Of a stretch of DNA of 64,000 nucleotides, positions 16,543 through 26,855 are shown piece by piece. The stretch lies in assembly GCF_018390695.1 (NCBI RefSeq), contig NZ_JAHBGF010000016.1:1-64000 (forward strand). The letters run 5' to 3'. Below the pieces are notes generated by a model. That model saw nothing but the letters and a program-made list of their open reading frames with translations. It had not been told where the DNA came from and did not search any database. Position numbers and translations under genes: made by a program. Every line of letters starts with the position of its first letter. The stretch's first letter is position 1. Origin of the DNA: Ancylobacter sonchi. GTDB taxonomy: Bacteria > Pseudomonadota > Alphaproteobacteria > Rhizobiales > Xanthobacteraceae.

Positions 16543-17136
16543 ATGTCGACGAAGAAGCCGTCCACCAACGTCCGTCAGGGGTTCAAGACGGGCGAGCATA
16601 TCGTGTACCCGTCGCATGGCGTCGGGCGCATCACGTCGATCGAAGAGCAGGAAGTGGCGGGCTTCAAGCTCGAACTGTTCGTCATCCACTTCGAGAAGGA
16701 CAAGATGACGCTCCGTGTCCCGGTGCCGAAGATCGCCTCGGTGGGCATGCGCAAGCTTTCTGAACCGGCGGTGATGAAGAAGGCTCTGGAGACGCTCAAG
16801 GGCCGCGCCCGGGTGAAGCGCACCATGTGGAGCCGCCGCGCCCAGGAATACGAAGCCAAGATCAATTCCGGTGACATCGTCGCCATCTCCGAGGTGGTGC
16901 GCGACCTCTATCGTTCCGACGCCCAGCCCGAGCAGTCCTATAGCGAGCGCCAGCTCTACGAGGCCGCGCTCGACCGCATGGCCCGCGAGCTCGCCGCGGT
17001 GGAGAACCTGACCGAGACCGAGGCGATCAAGTCGATCGAGGCCAATCTGCAGAAGGGCCCGCGCCGGCCCGGCAAGGGCGAGGAAGCCGAGGCCGAGGAC
17101 GTCGACGACACCGACACCGAGGAAGCCGCCGCCTGA
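16543..17136 (+). CDS. carD: CarD-family transcription regulator
   Basis: 197 residues from the ATG at 16543, preceded by CAGGAG. The CarD/TRCF-like RNA polymerase-interacting domain (FKTGEHIVYPSHGVGRITSIEEQEVAGFKLELFVI) covers residues 10-70. A helical DNA-binding part with KGRARVKRTMWSRRAQEYEAKINSGDI follows, then an acidic tail. CarD proteins bind the polymerase beta subunit and stabilise open complexes at rRNA and other promoters. A strong terminator follows 22 bases after the stop. Confidence 0.94.
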   Translation: MSTKKPSTNVRQGFKTGEHIVYPSHGVGRITSIEEQEVAGFKLELFVIHFEKDKMTLRVPVPKIASVGMRKLSEPAVMKKALETLKGRARVKRTMWSRRAQEYEAKINSGDIVAISEVVRDLYRSDAQPEQSYSERQLYEAALDRMARELAAVENLTETEAIKSIEANLQKGPRRPGKGEEAEAEDVDDTDTEEAAA

Positions 17137-17158
17137 GCGCGCCGCTTTACGACACACG

Positions 17159-17190
17159 AAAAGCCCGGCCTCGCGCCGGGCTTTTCTTTT
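17159..17190 (+). terminator. rho-independent terminator of carD
   Basis: AAAAGCCCGGC (17159-17169) pairs with GCCGGGCTTTT (17175-17185) over a five-base loop and is followed by CTTTT. Confidence 0.92.
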
Positions 17191-18290
17191 GGCGCTGCAG
17201 TGCGGGGCGCCGGCCGTTAGCGGCCATGCAGGGGCGGGCGCCCTGTTTCCGTGGGAACGAGCGGGGCGGCGGGCCGCACGGCGTGATGGCGCGGGTATGG
17301 TACGGCGTAGTCCCGGGGGCGCAGTGCGGTGGGACGCCGGAAGCGGGGCGCCGTCCCCCTCTACACGCGCGCGCCTCCACGCGCGCGACGAATGGCTGGG
17401 CAAGCCGTCGACTGGGCGAGGCGACAGCCGAGAGAGGCAGCCGTCGAGGCATGACCCGATGGGAGCAGGCGCCTCGATGCCATGACGGCGTCGTAGCCGC
17501 ACCGGGCGGGCGCAGGACATTCCGGCGTCGCCTATCGCTCGGACGGGGCGGTGGCGCCTAAGACGCAGCGCCATTGTCGCGGCTGCACCAGGCGGGGCTG
17601 GTCCGGCATCGCCGTCGCTCGGGCGGATCGGGGCGCCCCACATACCGGCAGAGCCGGGCATCCCAGGGAACAGGGCGGGGGTAGCGTCGCGCCGCCCGGC
17701 AAGATGCGGCAAGCATGGCGCCACCCTCCCGGCACGCGCCGCCAATGGCCGGGAGATGCCGATAGCTGGACGGACCGCGCGCTGAGCGAGCCATCCGTCA
17801 GCGGGGGCCTGGTGCGAAGCGGGCACATCGCGGCCCTGCCCGGTATCGCCGCCGCATCGTGCGGCGTTCCGGCACCGCATGTCGCTCAGACAGGTGGGTG
17901 CACGCCCTGTGATGCCGCGCCGGTGGCGCAGCCGTAACAGACGGGAGCGGAGCGGTCCGGCGCCGCGTATGGCTCAAAAGGGCGGACGAACCGCCAGGTG
18001 CCCGCCGAGCCGGGCATCACGGGATGTGGGGTGCGGGCAGTGGCATGCCATTCACCGCGCTTTGGGGGAGATGTTCACGCCGGCCCTCCCGTCGGACAGG
18101 ACGTAGGAGACTGGCGCCCGCCGTCATCGCGAGCCCTTCGGGCCGAGCGAAGTGGCAAAATCCGGGGGACACGGTTGGCCCGAGCAAATAGCCGCAAGCC
18201 GTAGCTCGCTCGATTTGGCCTGCCGGACAGACGGACCAGACACCGCCACAAGTCATAGCCACCCGTCACAACCCGCGAGCTTCGGCCCGC
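17191..18290. other. 1.1-kb stretch without a supported gene
   Basis: Several short open frames exist on both strands but all have Arg/Pro/Gly-rich, low-complexity translations typical of shadow frames in GC-rich noncoding DNA, and none has a ribosome site or a recognisable domain. I looked for RNase P, tmRNA and SRP RNA signatures and did not see them. Near 18121 there is a palindromic extragenic element. The stretch may be gene remnants or carry unrecognised RNA. Confidence 0.6.
18121..18169. repeat. extragenic palindromic element (GTCATCGCGAGC type)
   Basis: GTCATCGCGAGCCCTTCGGG, then a short GCGAAGTGGC arm, resembles the interspersed GTCATTGCGAGGAGCGAAGC family of alphaproteobacterial intergenic repeats. 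It is one copy and its boundaries are approximate. Confidence 0.4.
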
Positions 18291-18346
18291 GTGTCATCGT
18301 CCAGTAGTCTCGGCCCACCGGACACACCGGCCGGACACGCGCCCGC

Positions 18347-18913
18347 TCATTCCGCCGGCGTCGTGCCCTCGCGGGGACGGGCGACCGGGGCCATGCTCTC
18401 GAACACGCCGTCGCGACGGATGAGGGCGTGGAACAGCCCGGCCGCCAGATGCATCAGGATCAACGCGAAGAAGGCGAAGGCCAGCCAGACATGCGCCTGC
18501 CACAAGAGCGCGTGCAGCCCGGCATTCTGCGGCAGGATCGACGGCAGGCGGATGCCGCCATACAGCACCACCGGATAGGCGCCGGCCGACAGCATCGCCC
18601 AGCCGAGCAGCGGCATGGCGATCATCAGCGCGTAGAGCCCGTAATGCGAGAGATGCGCGGCGAGCTTCATCGGCGCCGGCATCGAGGCCGGCAGCGCCGG
18701 CGCGCCATAGACGAAGCGCACCGCCAGCCGGAGAAGCGCCAGCAGCAATATGACGATGCCGAGCGTCTTGTGGGCTTCGAGCAGCGGCAGGTATGTCGGC
18801 ATCACCGTCGACACCATGCCCACGCCGATGAACAGCATGGCGAGGATGCCGACGGCCATCAGCCAGTGCAGTGCGCGCTGGAGGACGGTGAACCGGGTCG
18901 ACTGAGCGTTCAT
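18347..18913 (-). CDS. cybB: Cytochrome b561
   Basis: 188 residues from the ATG at 18913, which has an excellent GAGGAGGAG ribosome site beginning in the stop region of the upstream gene. Four hydrophobic helices are visible with haem-ligand histidines in RALHWLMAVG, LLEAHKTLG and LHALLWQAHVWLAF. Cytochrome b561 is a di-haem quinol-oxidising inner-membrane protein that passes electrons to the periplasm. It lies ten bases downstream of the catalase-like peroxidase gene and is probably its electron donor. Confidence 0.9.
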   Translation of the reverse strand: MNAQSTRFTVLQRALHWLMAVGILAMLFIGVGMVSTVMPTYLPLLEAHKTLGIVILLLALLRLAVRFVYGAPALPASMPAPMKLAAHLSHYGLYALMIAMPLLGWAMLSAGAYPVVLYGGIRLPSILPQNAGLHALLWQAHVWLAFAFFALILMHLAAGLFHALIRRDGVFESMAPVARPREGTTPAE

Positions 18914-18923
18914 CGTCTCCTCC

Positions 18924-19997
18924 TCACGGCTGCGCGGTCGAAGCGGCGGGCTTGGCCGGCGCCTGGTAGGGATAGTCCTTCCATTCCGCGGTGCGCAGAT
19001 TGTAGGAGCGCGCATAGGCGGCGGAGCGGGCGGCCGGGAACGGATCGTCGGAGACGGCGATGCCGTCCGGCAGCAGGGTCGGGTCGAAATTGATGTCGCG
19101 GCAGGGGCCGTCGCGCTCGTCCTCGACCTTCTCGACCACCAGCGTGCCGGCCTCGACGCTGCGCCGGCCCGCCGGCCACGCCTTGCTCGGATCGTCGGTC
19201 GGATCGCCGGGATCGGCCACGGTGAGCACCAGCGTCCAGCGCTGCGGCGCGCCGGCCACCCGCTCGGCGATATCGGTTTCCAGATGGTTCGGCCCCAGCT
19301 TGGCGAAATCGGCCGGGCTGAGCGGCTCGAGCTGCGCCTGCGGCCTGAACGACCAGCGCACCGCACTGGTGGTGCCGGCGGCGTTCGTGAACAGGAAGGC
19401 GTTGAGGCTGTTGAACGCATCCTCGGCATAGCTCGCCATGAAGGGCGCGCTGCCGGCCCAGCCGGCGAAGGTCGCGAATTCCGGATGCCCGGCGATGAAG
19501 CCCTTCATCGCGTCGGGATCCTTGCTGTGGCTCGCCTCCAAGAGGGCGTAGAAGGCGTCCGGCGTCGCCACCGGGAAGAAGGGCGGATCGATCATCGCCG
19601 CGCGCCACACCTGCCCGCCGGCGGTGATCTGCAGGCCGAGGCCGCGCACCCGCACGGTGGCGTCCGGCGCGTTGGGATCGGGCGTGCCGAGATTGAAGCG
19701 GCCGACCACCGGATAGCTGCCGGCGGCCAGCTGGGGGGCCTTCGACAGCGCGGCGCCCTGCCCGTTCGACTGGAAGGTGCCGGTGAAGCAGATGCCCTTG
19801 GCGTGGTTGCGGCGATGGCCGAGCGCCGGGCCGCCCGGCGGCGCCAGCGCGCCCACCAGCTTTGGCGGGGTCAGCCTTTCAGGCGACAGGAAGCCGCCGG
19901 TATAGGCGAACGCCCCGGCGGCGGCGGCGACGACGCCGGCGATGAGAACCAGCGAGCCGATCGCCGCGCGGGAGGTCGGCGGAGGCGACTGAGCCAT
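18924..19997 (-). CDS. Membrane-anchored catalase-family peroxidase
   Basis: 357 residues from the ATG at 19997, chosen because GGGAAG lies seven bases before it (an ATG at 20012 is also in frame). One N-terminal membrane segment (about residues 12-35) exports or anchors the protein. The domain is the short catalase-related type: NHAKGICFTGTF carries the distal His, VVGRFNLG and RVRGLGLQ follow, and a late ARSYNLRTAEW segment may hold the proximal Tyr ligand. These proteins reduce peroxides rather than dismutating them. The downstream cytochrome b561 supplies a likely electron route. Confidence 0.9.
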   Translation of the reverse strand: MAQSPPPTSRAAIGSLVLIAGVVAAAAGAFAYTGGFLSPERLTPPKLVGALAPPGGPALGHRRNHAKGICFTGTFQSNGQGAALSKAPQLAAGSYPVVGRFNLGTPDPNAPDATVRVRGLGLQITAGGQVWRAAMIDPPFFPVATPDAFYALLEASHSKDPDAMKGFIAGHPEFATFAGWAGSAPFMASYAEDAFNSLNAFLFTNAAGTTSAVRWSFRPQAQLEPLSPADFAKLGPNHLETDIAERVAGAPQRWTLVLTVADPGDPTDDPSKAWPAGRRSVEAGTLVVEKVEDERDGPCRDINFDPTLLPDGIAVSDDPFPAARSAAYARSYNLRTAEWKDYPYQAPAKPAASTAQP

Positions 19998-20316
19998 GAA
20001 AGCGCTTCCCATGCTGCGGCCCGGCCGGACACGCCGGCGCGGGCAAGCGACCCAAGGATGGAGTCATTCTAGGCTAGCGCATACCTCGCGACTTCTCCAT
20101 TCGGCGCCGCTCTTGCCGGATCGCACGCCGGGGCGGGCGGGCAGCTCGCCGGCGGCCCATGGCGCGCTGAAGACCGGCGCCGCCCGCCGGGCCGGCCCAG
20201 TCCCCATCCGCGTCATCGGGAAGCGGTGGCGCCGCATGGCTTTGCACCTCCGCGACCTGTGGTAGAAAGGACGACCGGGACGCTGCGCGCTCCGGCGCCG
20301 GGGGAGTGATTGTTCA
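19998..20316. other. intergenic region, catalase-like gene to usp
   Basis: About 320 bases between divergent genes. A TTGCAC around 20234 could be the -35 of a usp promoter, but I see no convincing -10. No gene or strong palindrome is visible. Confidence 0.3.
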
Positions 20317-20814
20317 ATGCCGCGCAGGCGCCAGAGCCACGAGCCGGGACATCGCCGGAAGTTTCTCGTGGTGATCGACGACACGCCGGAATGCGACCGT
20401 GCCGTCTATTACGCCGCCCGCCGCGCCGCCCGCACCCAGGGCGGGGTTGTGATGCTGGCGGTGCTGCAGCTCGCCGACGTGCAGAGCCAGTGGCTCGGTG
20501 TCGCCGAGCTGATGCGGGCGGAGGCGACCGACAAGGCCCGCGCCCGGCTCGACCATTTCGCCGCCCGCACCCGCAACCTGTCCGGCGTCGAGCCGGAACA
20601 GGCGGTGCATGAGGGCGAGGTCGCCGGCGAGATCCTCAAGCTCATCGAGGCGGACGAGGACATTGCCGTGCTGGTGCTGGCCGCCGGCACCGGCAGCGAG
20701 GGACCGGGGCCGCTGATCGCCGGGCTCGCCGGCGGGCTGCTCGACGGCCTGCCGATCCCCGTTACCATCGTGCCCGGGCAATTGTCCGACAGCGAGATCG
20801 ACGCGCTGGCCTGA
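20317..20814 (+). CDS. Universal stress protein (UspA family)
   Basis: 165 residues, single Usp domain. The N-terminal strand KFLVVIDDTPECDRAVYYAARRA and the GEVAGEILKLIEADEDIAVLVLAAG stretch are diagnostic. The C-terminal ATP-binding loop of the ATP-type Usp (GxxGS) is not clearly present: LIAGLAGGLLDGLPIPVTIVPG stands in its place, so ATP binding is uncertain. A cytoplasmic stress role is inferred from the family. Confidence 0.88.
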   Translation: MPRRRQSHEPGHRRKFLVVIDDTPECDRAVYYAARRAARTQGGVVMLAVLQLADVQSQWLGVAELMRAEATDKARARLDHFAARTRNLSGVEPEQAVHEGEVAGEILKLIEADEDIAVLVLAAGTGSEGPGPLIAGLAGGLLDGLPIPVTIVPGQLSDSEIDALA

Positions 20815-20882
20815 CATCGCCCGATCCGTGCCGGCCCCTTGCGGGACAAGTGCGTCGCAGAGTGTATCGAGGGGGGAGTGTG

Positions 20883-21731
20883 ATGTCGTCCGGTTCGCTG
20901 ATGCCCGTGCATGCCCTGTGGATCGGTCCCGAGCTCGGGCCGATGGCGCGGGCCTGCCTCGCCTCCTTCCTGCGCATGGGCCATGCGGTGACGCTGCACG
21001 GCTACCAGCGCCCGCACGACCTGCCAGCCGGCATCGCCTTCGCCGACGCCGCCCTGCTGGTGCCGCCGGAGCGGATCATCCGCCACCGCGAGACCGGCAG
21101 CTACGCGCTGTTTGCCAATGTATTCCGCTACCGGCTGCTGCAACGCGTCGACTGCCTCTATGTCGATTGCGACGTCTATTGCCTGAAGCCGGTTGAGCGG
21201 GCGGACTATCTGTTCGCCTGGGAAGACGACGTCCACATCAACGGCGCGGTGCTGCGGCTGCCGAGGGAGTCGGCGCTGCTGCGCGCCCTCAATGCCGTCG
21301 CCGCCGACCCGACGCCGATCCCGCCCTGGCTGCCGGAGGAACTGCAGGAAGAACTGCGGGAAAACGCCCGGCAGGGCCGGCCGACCAGCGTCCAGGACAT
21401 GCCCTGGGGCGTGCTCGGTCCGCGCGCCATAACCTGGCTGGCCAAGGATTGCGGCGTCGACGGCAAGGCGCTGCCGCCGGAGAGCTTCTACCCGATGCAC
21501 TACACCGACGTGCACCGGATGCTCGACCCGGCGCTGACCATCGAGGACCTGGTGACGCCGAACTCGCAGTGCCTGCATCTCTACCACGAGCTGCTGCACC
21601 GGCTGGATCTCTCCGCGGTGCCGCCCTCCTCGCCGCTCGGGCGGATATTGGCGGAGCCGATGCCGCCGCCACTGCCCACTCCCCCGCCGGGACGGTGGGA
21701 GCGGCTGCGAGGCTTCCTTTGGCGGTCGTGA
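20883..21731 (+). CDS. Glycosyltransferase-like protein with DxD motif
   Basis: 282 residues from the ATG at 20883, preceded by GGGGGGAGTGTG. The segment FRYRLLQRVDCLYVDCDVYCLKPV carries a DCD (DxD-type) metal/nucleotide-sugar site within a GT-A fold, as in Gb3-synthase/capsular sugar transferase families. LWIGPELGPMARACLASFLRMGH at the N-terminus fits the same fold. The acceptor is unknown and no polysaccharide genes flank it. The C-terminus is Pro-rich (PMPPPLPTPPPGRW). Confidence 0.72.
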   Translation: MSSGSLMPVHALWIGPELGPMARACLASFLRMGHAVTLHGYQRPHDLPAGIAFADAALLVPPERIIRHRETGSYALFANVFRYRLLQRVDCLYVDCDVYCLKPVERADYLFAWEDDVHINGAVLRLPRESALLRALNAVAADPTPIPPWLPEELQEELRENARQGRPTSVQDMPWGVLGPRAITWLAKDCGVDGKALPPESFYPMHYTDVHRMLDPALTIEDLVTPNSQCLHLYHELLHRLDLSAVPPSSPLGRILAEPMPPPLPTPPPGRWERLRGFLWRS

Positions 21732-21799
21732 ACGCCTATCTATAACGATACCAAACCACGTCGCCGGGGCCTTGAACCCCGGTAGGCCAGGAGCATGAA

Positions 21800-22354
21800 A
21801 TGTTTATCCAGACCGAGCCGACCCCGAATCCCGCCACGCTGAAGTTCCTGCCCGGCCGCAGCGTGCTCGGCGCCGGCACCTTCGAGGCGCGCGACGCCGA
21901 CGAGGCCGCGCGCTCGCCGCTCGCCGCCAAGCTGTTCGACATTCCCGGCGTCACCGGCGTGTTCTTCGGCTCCGACTTCGTGACCGTGACCAAGGACACC
22001 GCCGAGTGGGCGCATCTGAAGCCGGCGATCCTCGGCGCCATCATGGAGCATTTCGTCTCCGGACAGCCGGTGCTGCCCGAAGAGCATGAGCACGCCGATG
22101 ACGACGCCTTCTGGGAAGAGAAGGACGCCGGCCTCGTCGACACCATCCGCGAGCTGATCGACACCCGCGTGCGCCCGGCGGTGGCCAATGACGGCGGCGA
22201 CATCACCTTCCGCGGCTACAAGGACGGCGTGGTGTTCCTCGCCATGAAGGGCTCCTGCTCCGGCTGCCCCTCCTCCACCGCGACGCTGAAGAACGGCATC
22301 GAGAACCTGCTCCGACATTTCGTGCCGGACGTCGTCGAGGTGCGGCCGGTCTGA
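21800..22354 (+). CDS. NifU-family Fe-S cluster carrier (Nfu)
   Basis: 184 residues with a GGAG ribosome site eight bases upstream. The N-terminal Nfu domain (MFIQTEPTPNPATLKFLPGRSVL) and the C-terminal NifU-like domain with CSGCPSS (about residues 150-156) are both present. The CxxC binds a transient 4Fe-4S cluster passed to apo-proteins. Two-domain Nfu1-type proteins are standard in alphaproteobacteria. It precedes tsaB and miaB; MiaB is itself an Fe-S enzyme. Confidence 0.95.
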   Translation: MFIQTEPTPNPATLKFLPGRSVLGAGTFEARDADEAARSPLAAKLFDIPGVTGVFFGSDFVTVTKDTAEWAHLKPAILGAIMEHFVSGQPVLPEEHEHADDDAFWEEKDAGLVDTIRELIDTRVRPAVANDGGDITFRGYKDGVVFLAMKGSCSGCPSSTATLKNGIENLLRHFVPDVVEVRPV

Positions 22355-22520
22355 ACCGCCGCATCCTCGCCATCCTGACGTGGTCCGAGGTGCCGCGGGA
22401 CCCGCCGCGGGACCTGCCGCGGTGCCCGTCGTCGCCGGCGGGCCGCCTGTGGAGGGGACCTGACGAGGCTTTGCCTCGCCATCCGGCCATGTGCAAGGTG
22501 AGGCGAAGGACAATGGCGCC

Positions 22521-23204
22521 ATGCTGATTCTCGCCCTCGATACCGCGCTGGAGGCCTGCTCCGTCGCCCTCCACGACGCCGCCCGCGACGAAACGCTGGC
22601 GCGCGCCTCGCAGGAGATGAACCGCGGCCATGCCGAGGCCTTGGTGCCGATGGTCGACCAGGTGATGGTCGCGGCCGGCCGCGTCTTCGCCGATATCGGC
22701 ATGTTCGCCGTCACCGTCGGGCCGGGCAGCTTCACCGGACTGCGGGTCGGGCTGTCGGCGGCACGCGGCTTCGGCCTCGCCCAGGACCGGCCGGTGATCG
22801 GCATCACCACGCTCGCCACGCTGGCGGCGCCGCTGCTCGCCCTCGACGACGGCGTGCCGGTGGTCGCCGCCATCGATGCGCGGCACGACAATCTCTATGT
22901 GCAGATGATCGGCCCCGGCGGCCGGGTGATGGTGTCGCCGCGCCAGCTGCCGCTGAAGGAAGCGGTGCGGGCGGTGGCCGGCGGCGCGGTGCGGCTGGTC
23001 GGCTCCGGCGCGCCGCTCATCGCCGCCGCCTGGCCGGACGCCGCGCCGGCGCCGGTCGAGGTGGTGGCCACCAATACGCCGGACCCGGTCTGGCTGGCCC
23101 GGCTCGCCGCGGTGGCCGACCCGGCCAAGTCCGAGCCGCGCCCGCTCTATCTGCGCGACGTCGACGCCAAGCCGCAGACCGCGGCCCGCATCGCCCGGCG
23201 CTGA
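22521..23204 (+). CDS. tsaB: tRNA threonylcarbamoyladenosine biosynthesis protein TsaB
   Basis: 227 residues from the ATG at 22521, giving the usual MLILALDTALEACSVAL start. The motif VTVGPGSFTGLRVGLSAARGFGLA is diagnostic. TsaB is the scaffold partner of TsaD in making t6A37 in ANN-decoding tRNAs and lacks the catalytic metal site. rimI follows after 33 bases, a widespread tsaB-rimI pairing. Confidence 0.95.
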   Translation: MLILALDTALEACSVALHDAARDETLARASQEMNRGHAEALVPMVDQVMVAAGRVFADIGMFAVTVGPGSFTGLRVGLSAARGFGLAQDRPVIGITTLATLAAPLLALDDGVPVVAAIDARHDNLYVQMIGPGGRVMVSPRQLPLKEAVRAVAGGAVRLVGSGAPLIAAAWPDAAPAPVEVVATNTPDPVWLARLAAVADPAKSEPRPLYLRDVDAKPQTAARIARR

Positions 23205-23237
23205 GCGCGGGAGGCGGCGCGCCATGGGCCGGCGGCG

Positions 23238-23735
23238 ATGAGCTGGAAGATCACCGACATCACCCGCGCCTGGCGCGCCGCGCCGGCCTTCCGCCCGGCG
23301 GTCGCCGCCGACGCCGAGGCGCTGGCGGGGCTGCACGCGGCGAGCTTCCGCATCGGCTGGGAGGCGGCGGAATTCGAGCGCCTGCTCGCCGACCGGCTGA
23401 GCCGGGCGCTGGTGGCGACCGACGGCCCGGGCGGGCGGCCGACCGGCTTCATCCTCACCCATGGCGTCGCCCCGGAAATGGAGATCCTCTCCATCGCGGT
23501 GGCGCGCTCGCATCGCGGCGGCGGCATCGGCCGGACGCTGGTGGAGAAGGCGATGGCCCGCCTCGCCGCCGAGGGCTTCGCCGTGCTGTTTCTCGAGGTC
23601 GAGGAAGGCAACCGCCCGGCGGTGGCGCTCTACGAGAAGACCGGCTTCGTCGAGATCGGCCGCCGGCCGGGCTATTATCGCGATGCCGGCGGCAAGCCGG
23701 TGGCGGCGATCGCCATGCGGCGTGACCTGAGGTAA
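23238..23735 (+). CDS. rimI: Ribosomal protein S18 alanine N-acetyltransferase-like GNAT protein
   Basis: 165 residues. The GNAT fold shows the acetyl-CoA loop RSHRGGGIGRTLVEKAM and the VEEGNRPAVALYEKTGFVEIGRRPGYY C-terminal part typical of RimI. It acetylates the N-terminal alanine of S18 in E. coli. Position immediately after tsaB supports the assignment. The N-terminal 20 residues are longer than in E. coli RimI. Confidence 0.9.
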   Translation: MSWKITDITRAWRAAPAFRPAVAADAEALAGLHAASFRIGWEAAEFERLLADRLSRALVATDGPGGRPTGFILTHGVAPEMEILSIAVARSHRGGGIGRTLVEKAMARLAAEGFAVLFLEVEEGNRPAVALYEKTGFVEIGRRPGYYRDAGGKPVAAIAMRRDLR

Positions 23736-23910
23736 TTCGACGTCCGCCCCGCGCGTGGGGATAGCGCGGGAGGAATCGGTTGCCCTCCACCGACGGGTTG
23801 CGCCATAAGCAGCGGAACAGTTGCGAGGGTGGGGTCCGTTCTCGCCGCACATGCCTTTGGGCGTCATGCCTTTCGGCATTGCGGAACCGGCCCCGGGAGA
23901 CGTTGCGCGG

Positions 23911-24342
23911 ATGACCGACAAGCCGACCGCCATCGAGGAGGCCTGCGTGACGCTGGGCCTGCGCATGACGGACCAGCGCCGGGTGATCGCCCGCGTCATC
24001 GCCGACGCGCAGGACCATCCCGACGTCGAGGAATTGCATCGTCGCGCCGTGGCGGTGGACGACCGCATCTCGATCTCCACCGTCTACCGCACGGTGAAGT
24101 TGTTCGAGGACGCCGGCATCATCGAGCGGCACGATTTCCGCGACGGCCGCTCACGCTACGAGCCGGTACCGGACGAGCATCACGACCACCTGATCGACCT
24201 GCGCAACGGCACGGTGGTGGAGTTCCGCTCCGAGGAGATCGAGCATTTGCAGGAGGAGATCGCCCGCAAGCTCGGCTTCCGCCTCGTCGGCCACCGGCTG
24301 GAGCTCTACGGCGTCCCGCTCGATCCCCAGCCGAAGAAATAG
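23911..24342 (+). CDS. fur: Fur-family metal-responsive regulator (Fur/Mur)
   Basis: 143 residues from the ATG at 23911. A winged helix (MTDQRRVIARVI, SISTVYRTVKLFEDAGIIERHDF) is followed by the metal-site segment DEHHDHLIDLRNGTVVEF. The CxxC structural zinc motif is absent, as in rhizobial Mur/Fur. In Rhizobiales this orthologue is often a manganese-responsive regulator, so iron and manganese both remain possible. It lies in the conserved tsaB-rimI-fur-plsC-miaB order. Confidence 0.9.
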   Translation: MTDKPTAIEEACVTLGLRMTDQRRVIARVIADAQDHPDVEELHRRAVAVDDRISISTVYRTVKLFEDAGIIERHDFRDGRSRYEPVPDEHHDHLIDLRNGTVVEFRSEEIEHLQEEIARKLGFRLVGHRLELYGVPLDPQPKK

Positions 24343-24357
24343 GCGAAGAGACCGGCG

Positions 24358-25122
24358 ATGCGCCCCGTCCTCGTGCTGGTGCCCGTCGCGCTGCTCACGC
24401 TCGCCGGCATTCCCGCACAATGGCTGGCGGTGAAGCTGAACCTCGACGCCCGGCGGTGGATCCCGGTGCTCTATCACCGGGCGGTGCTGGCGCTGGTCGG
24501 GGTGCGGGTGCGGGTCAGCGGCGCCCCGGCGCCCGAGCGGCCGCTGCTGATCCTCGCCAACCACGTCTCCTGGCTCGACATCTGCGTGCTCGGCTCGCGC
24601 TTCCCGCTCTGCTTCGTCGCCAAGAGCGAGGTGGCCGGCTGGCCGGGCATCGGGCTGCTCGCCAGGCTGCAGCGCACCATCTTCGTCGACCGGCAGGCCC
24701 GGGCCGCCACCGGGCGGGTGAGCGAGACGATCGCCGCCCGGCTCGGCGCCGGCGACCCGGTGGTGCTGTTCGCCGAGGGCACGTCGAGCGACGGCAACCG
24801 GGTGCTGCCGTTCCGCTCCGCGCTGGTCGGCGCCGCCCGGCCTAGCACCGACGGCGCGCCCGCCGCCATCCAGCCGCTCGCCATCGCCTATGTGGCGCAG
24901 GGCGGCGTGTCGCTCGGCCGCGCCCGCCGGCCGCTGGTGGCCTGGTACGGCGACATGGACCTGGCGCCGCATCTCATGGAGATCCTGCGGCGCGGCGGCG
25001 TCGAGGTCGAGCTGTGCTTCGGCGCGCCGATCCTTGGCGCCGACCGCAAGGCGGCGACCGGCCGCGCCGAGGCTTCCGTGCGCGCCATGATGAGCGAGGC
25101 GCTCAATCCCCGGCCGGTGTGA
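24358..25122 (+). CDS. 1-acyl-glycerol-3-phosphate acyltransferase (PlsC family)
   Basis: 254 residues with an N-terminal membrane segment. Motif I is NHVSWLDI (HxxxxD type) and motif III is FAEGTSSDGNRVLPF. The enzyme transfers an acyl chain to a lysophospholipid at the inner membrane. It begins 16 bases after fur. The exact acyl acceptor (lysophosphatidate, or ornithine lipid as for OlsA) cannot be told from sequence alone. Confidence 0.9.
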   Translation: MRPVLVLVPVALLTLAGIPAQWLAVKLNLDARRWIPVLYHRAVLALVGVRVRVSGAPAPERPLLILANHVSWLDICVLGSRFPLCFVAKSEVAGWPGIGLLARLQRTIFVDRQARAATGRVSETIAARLGAGDPVVLFAEGTSSDGNRVLPFRSALVGAARPSTDGAPAAIQPLAIAYVAQGGVSLGRARRPLVAWYGDMDLAPHLMEILRRGGVEVELCFGAPILGADRKAATGRAEASVRAMMSEALNPRPV

Positions 25123-25376
25123 CGGCAAGGGCGAAGAGGCGGACGGCAGGACGGGTAGCGGGGGTGAAAACCCGGCGGCGGCTCATTTCCTTTTGCCGGG
25201 AATCCCGCTAAACAAGGACAGGTGTCGACCGAGGAGACGTAGACGATCTCGACCAGGGAACGAGCGGCGGTAAGCGGAGGCGCCTCGTCACGGGCGCATG
25301 ACAAGCGCGCCGTGTCCTCAACCTTCAGCGACCCTGCGGCCGGTGCGGCCGGGCAGGGCGGGTCGATCGAGACGCC

Positions 25377-26854
<1,478 letters not shown>

Positions 26855-26855
<1 letters not shown>

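Noticed and set aside
17551-17937. 128-residue ORF in the gap after carD
   Set aside because: Arg/Pro/Gly-rich, no ribosome site, no domain, and equally long frames exist on the other strand.
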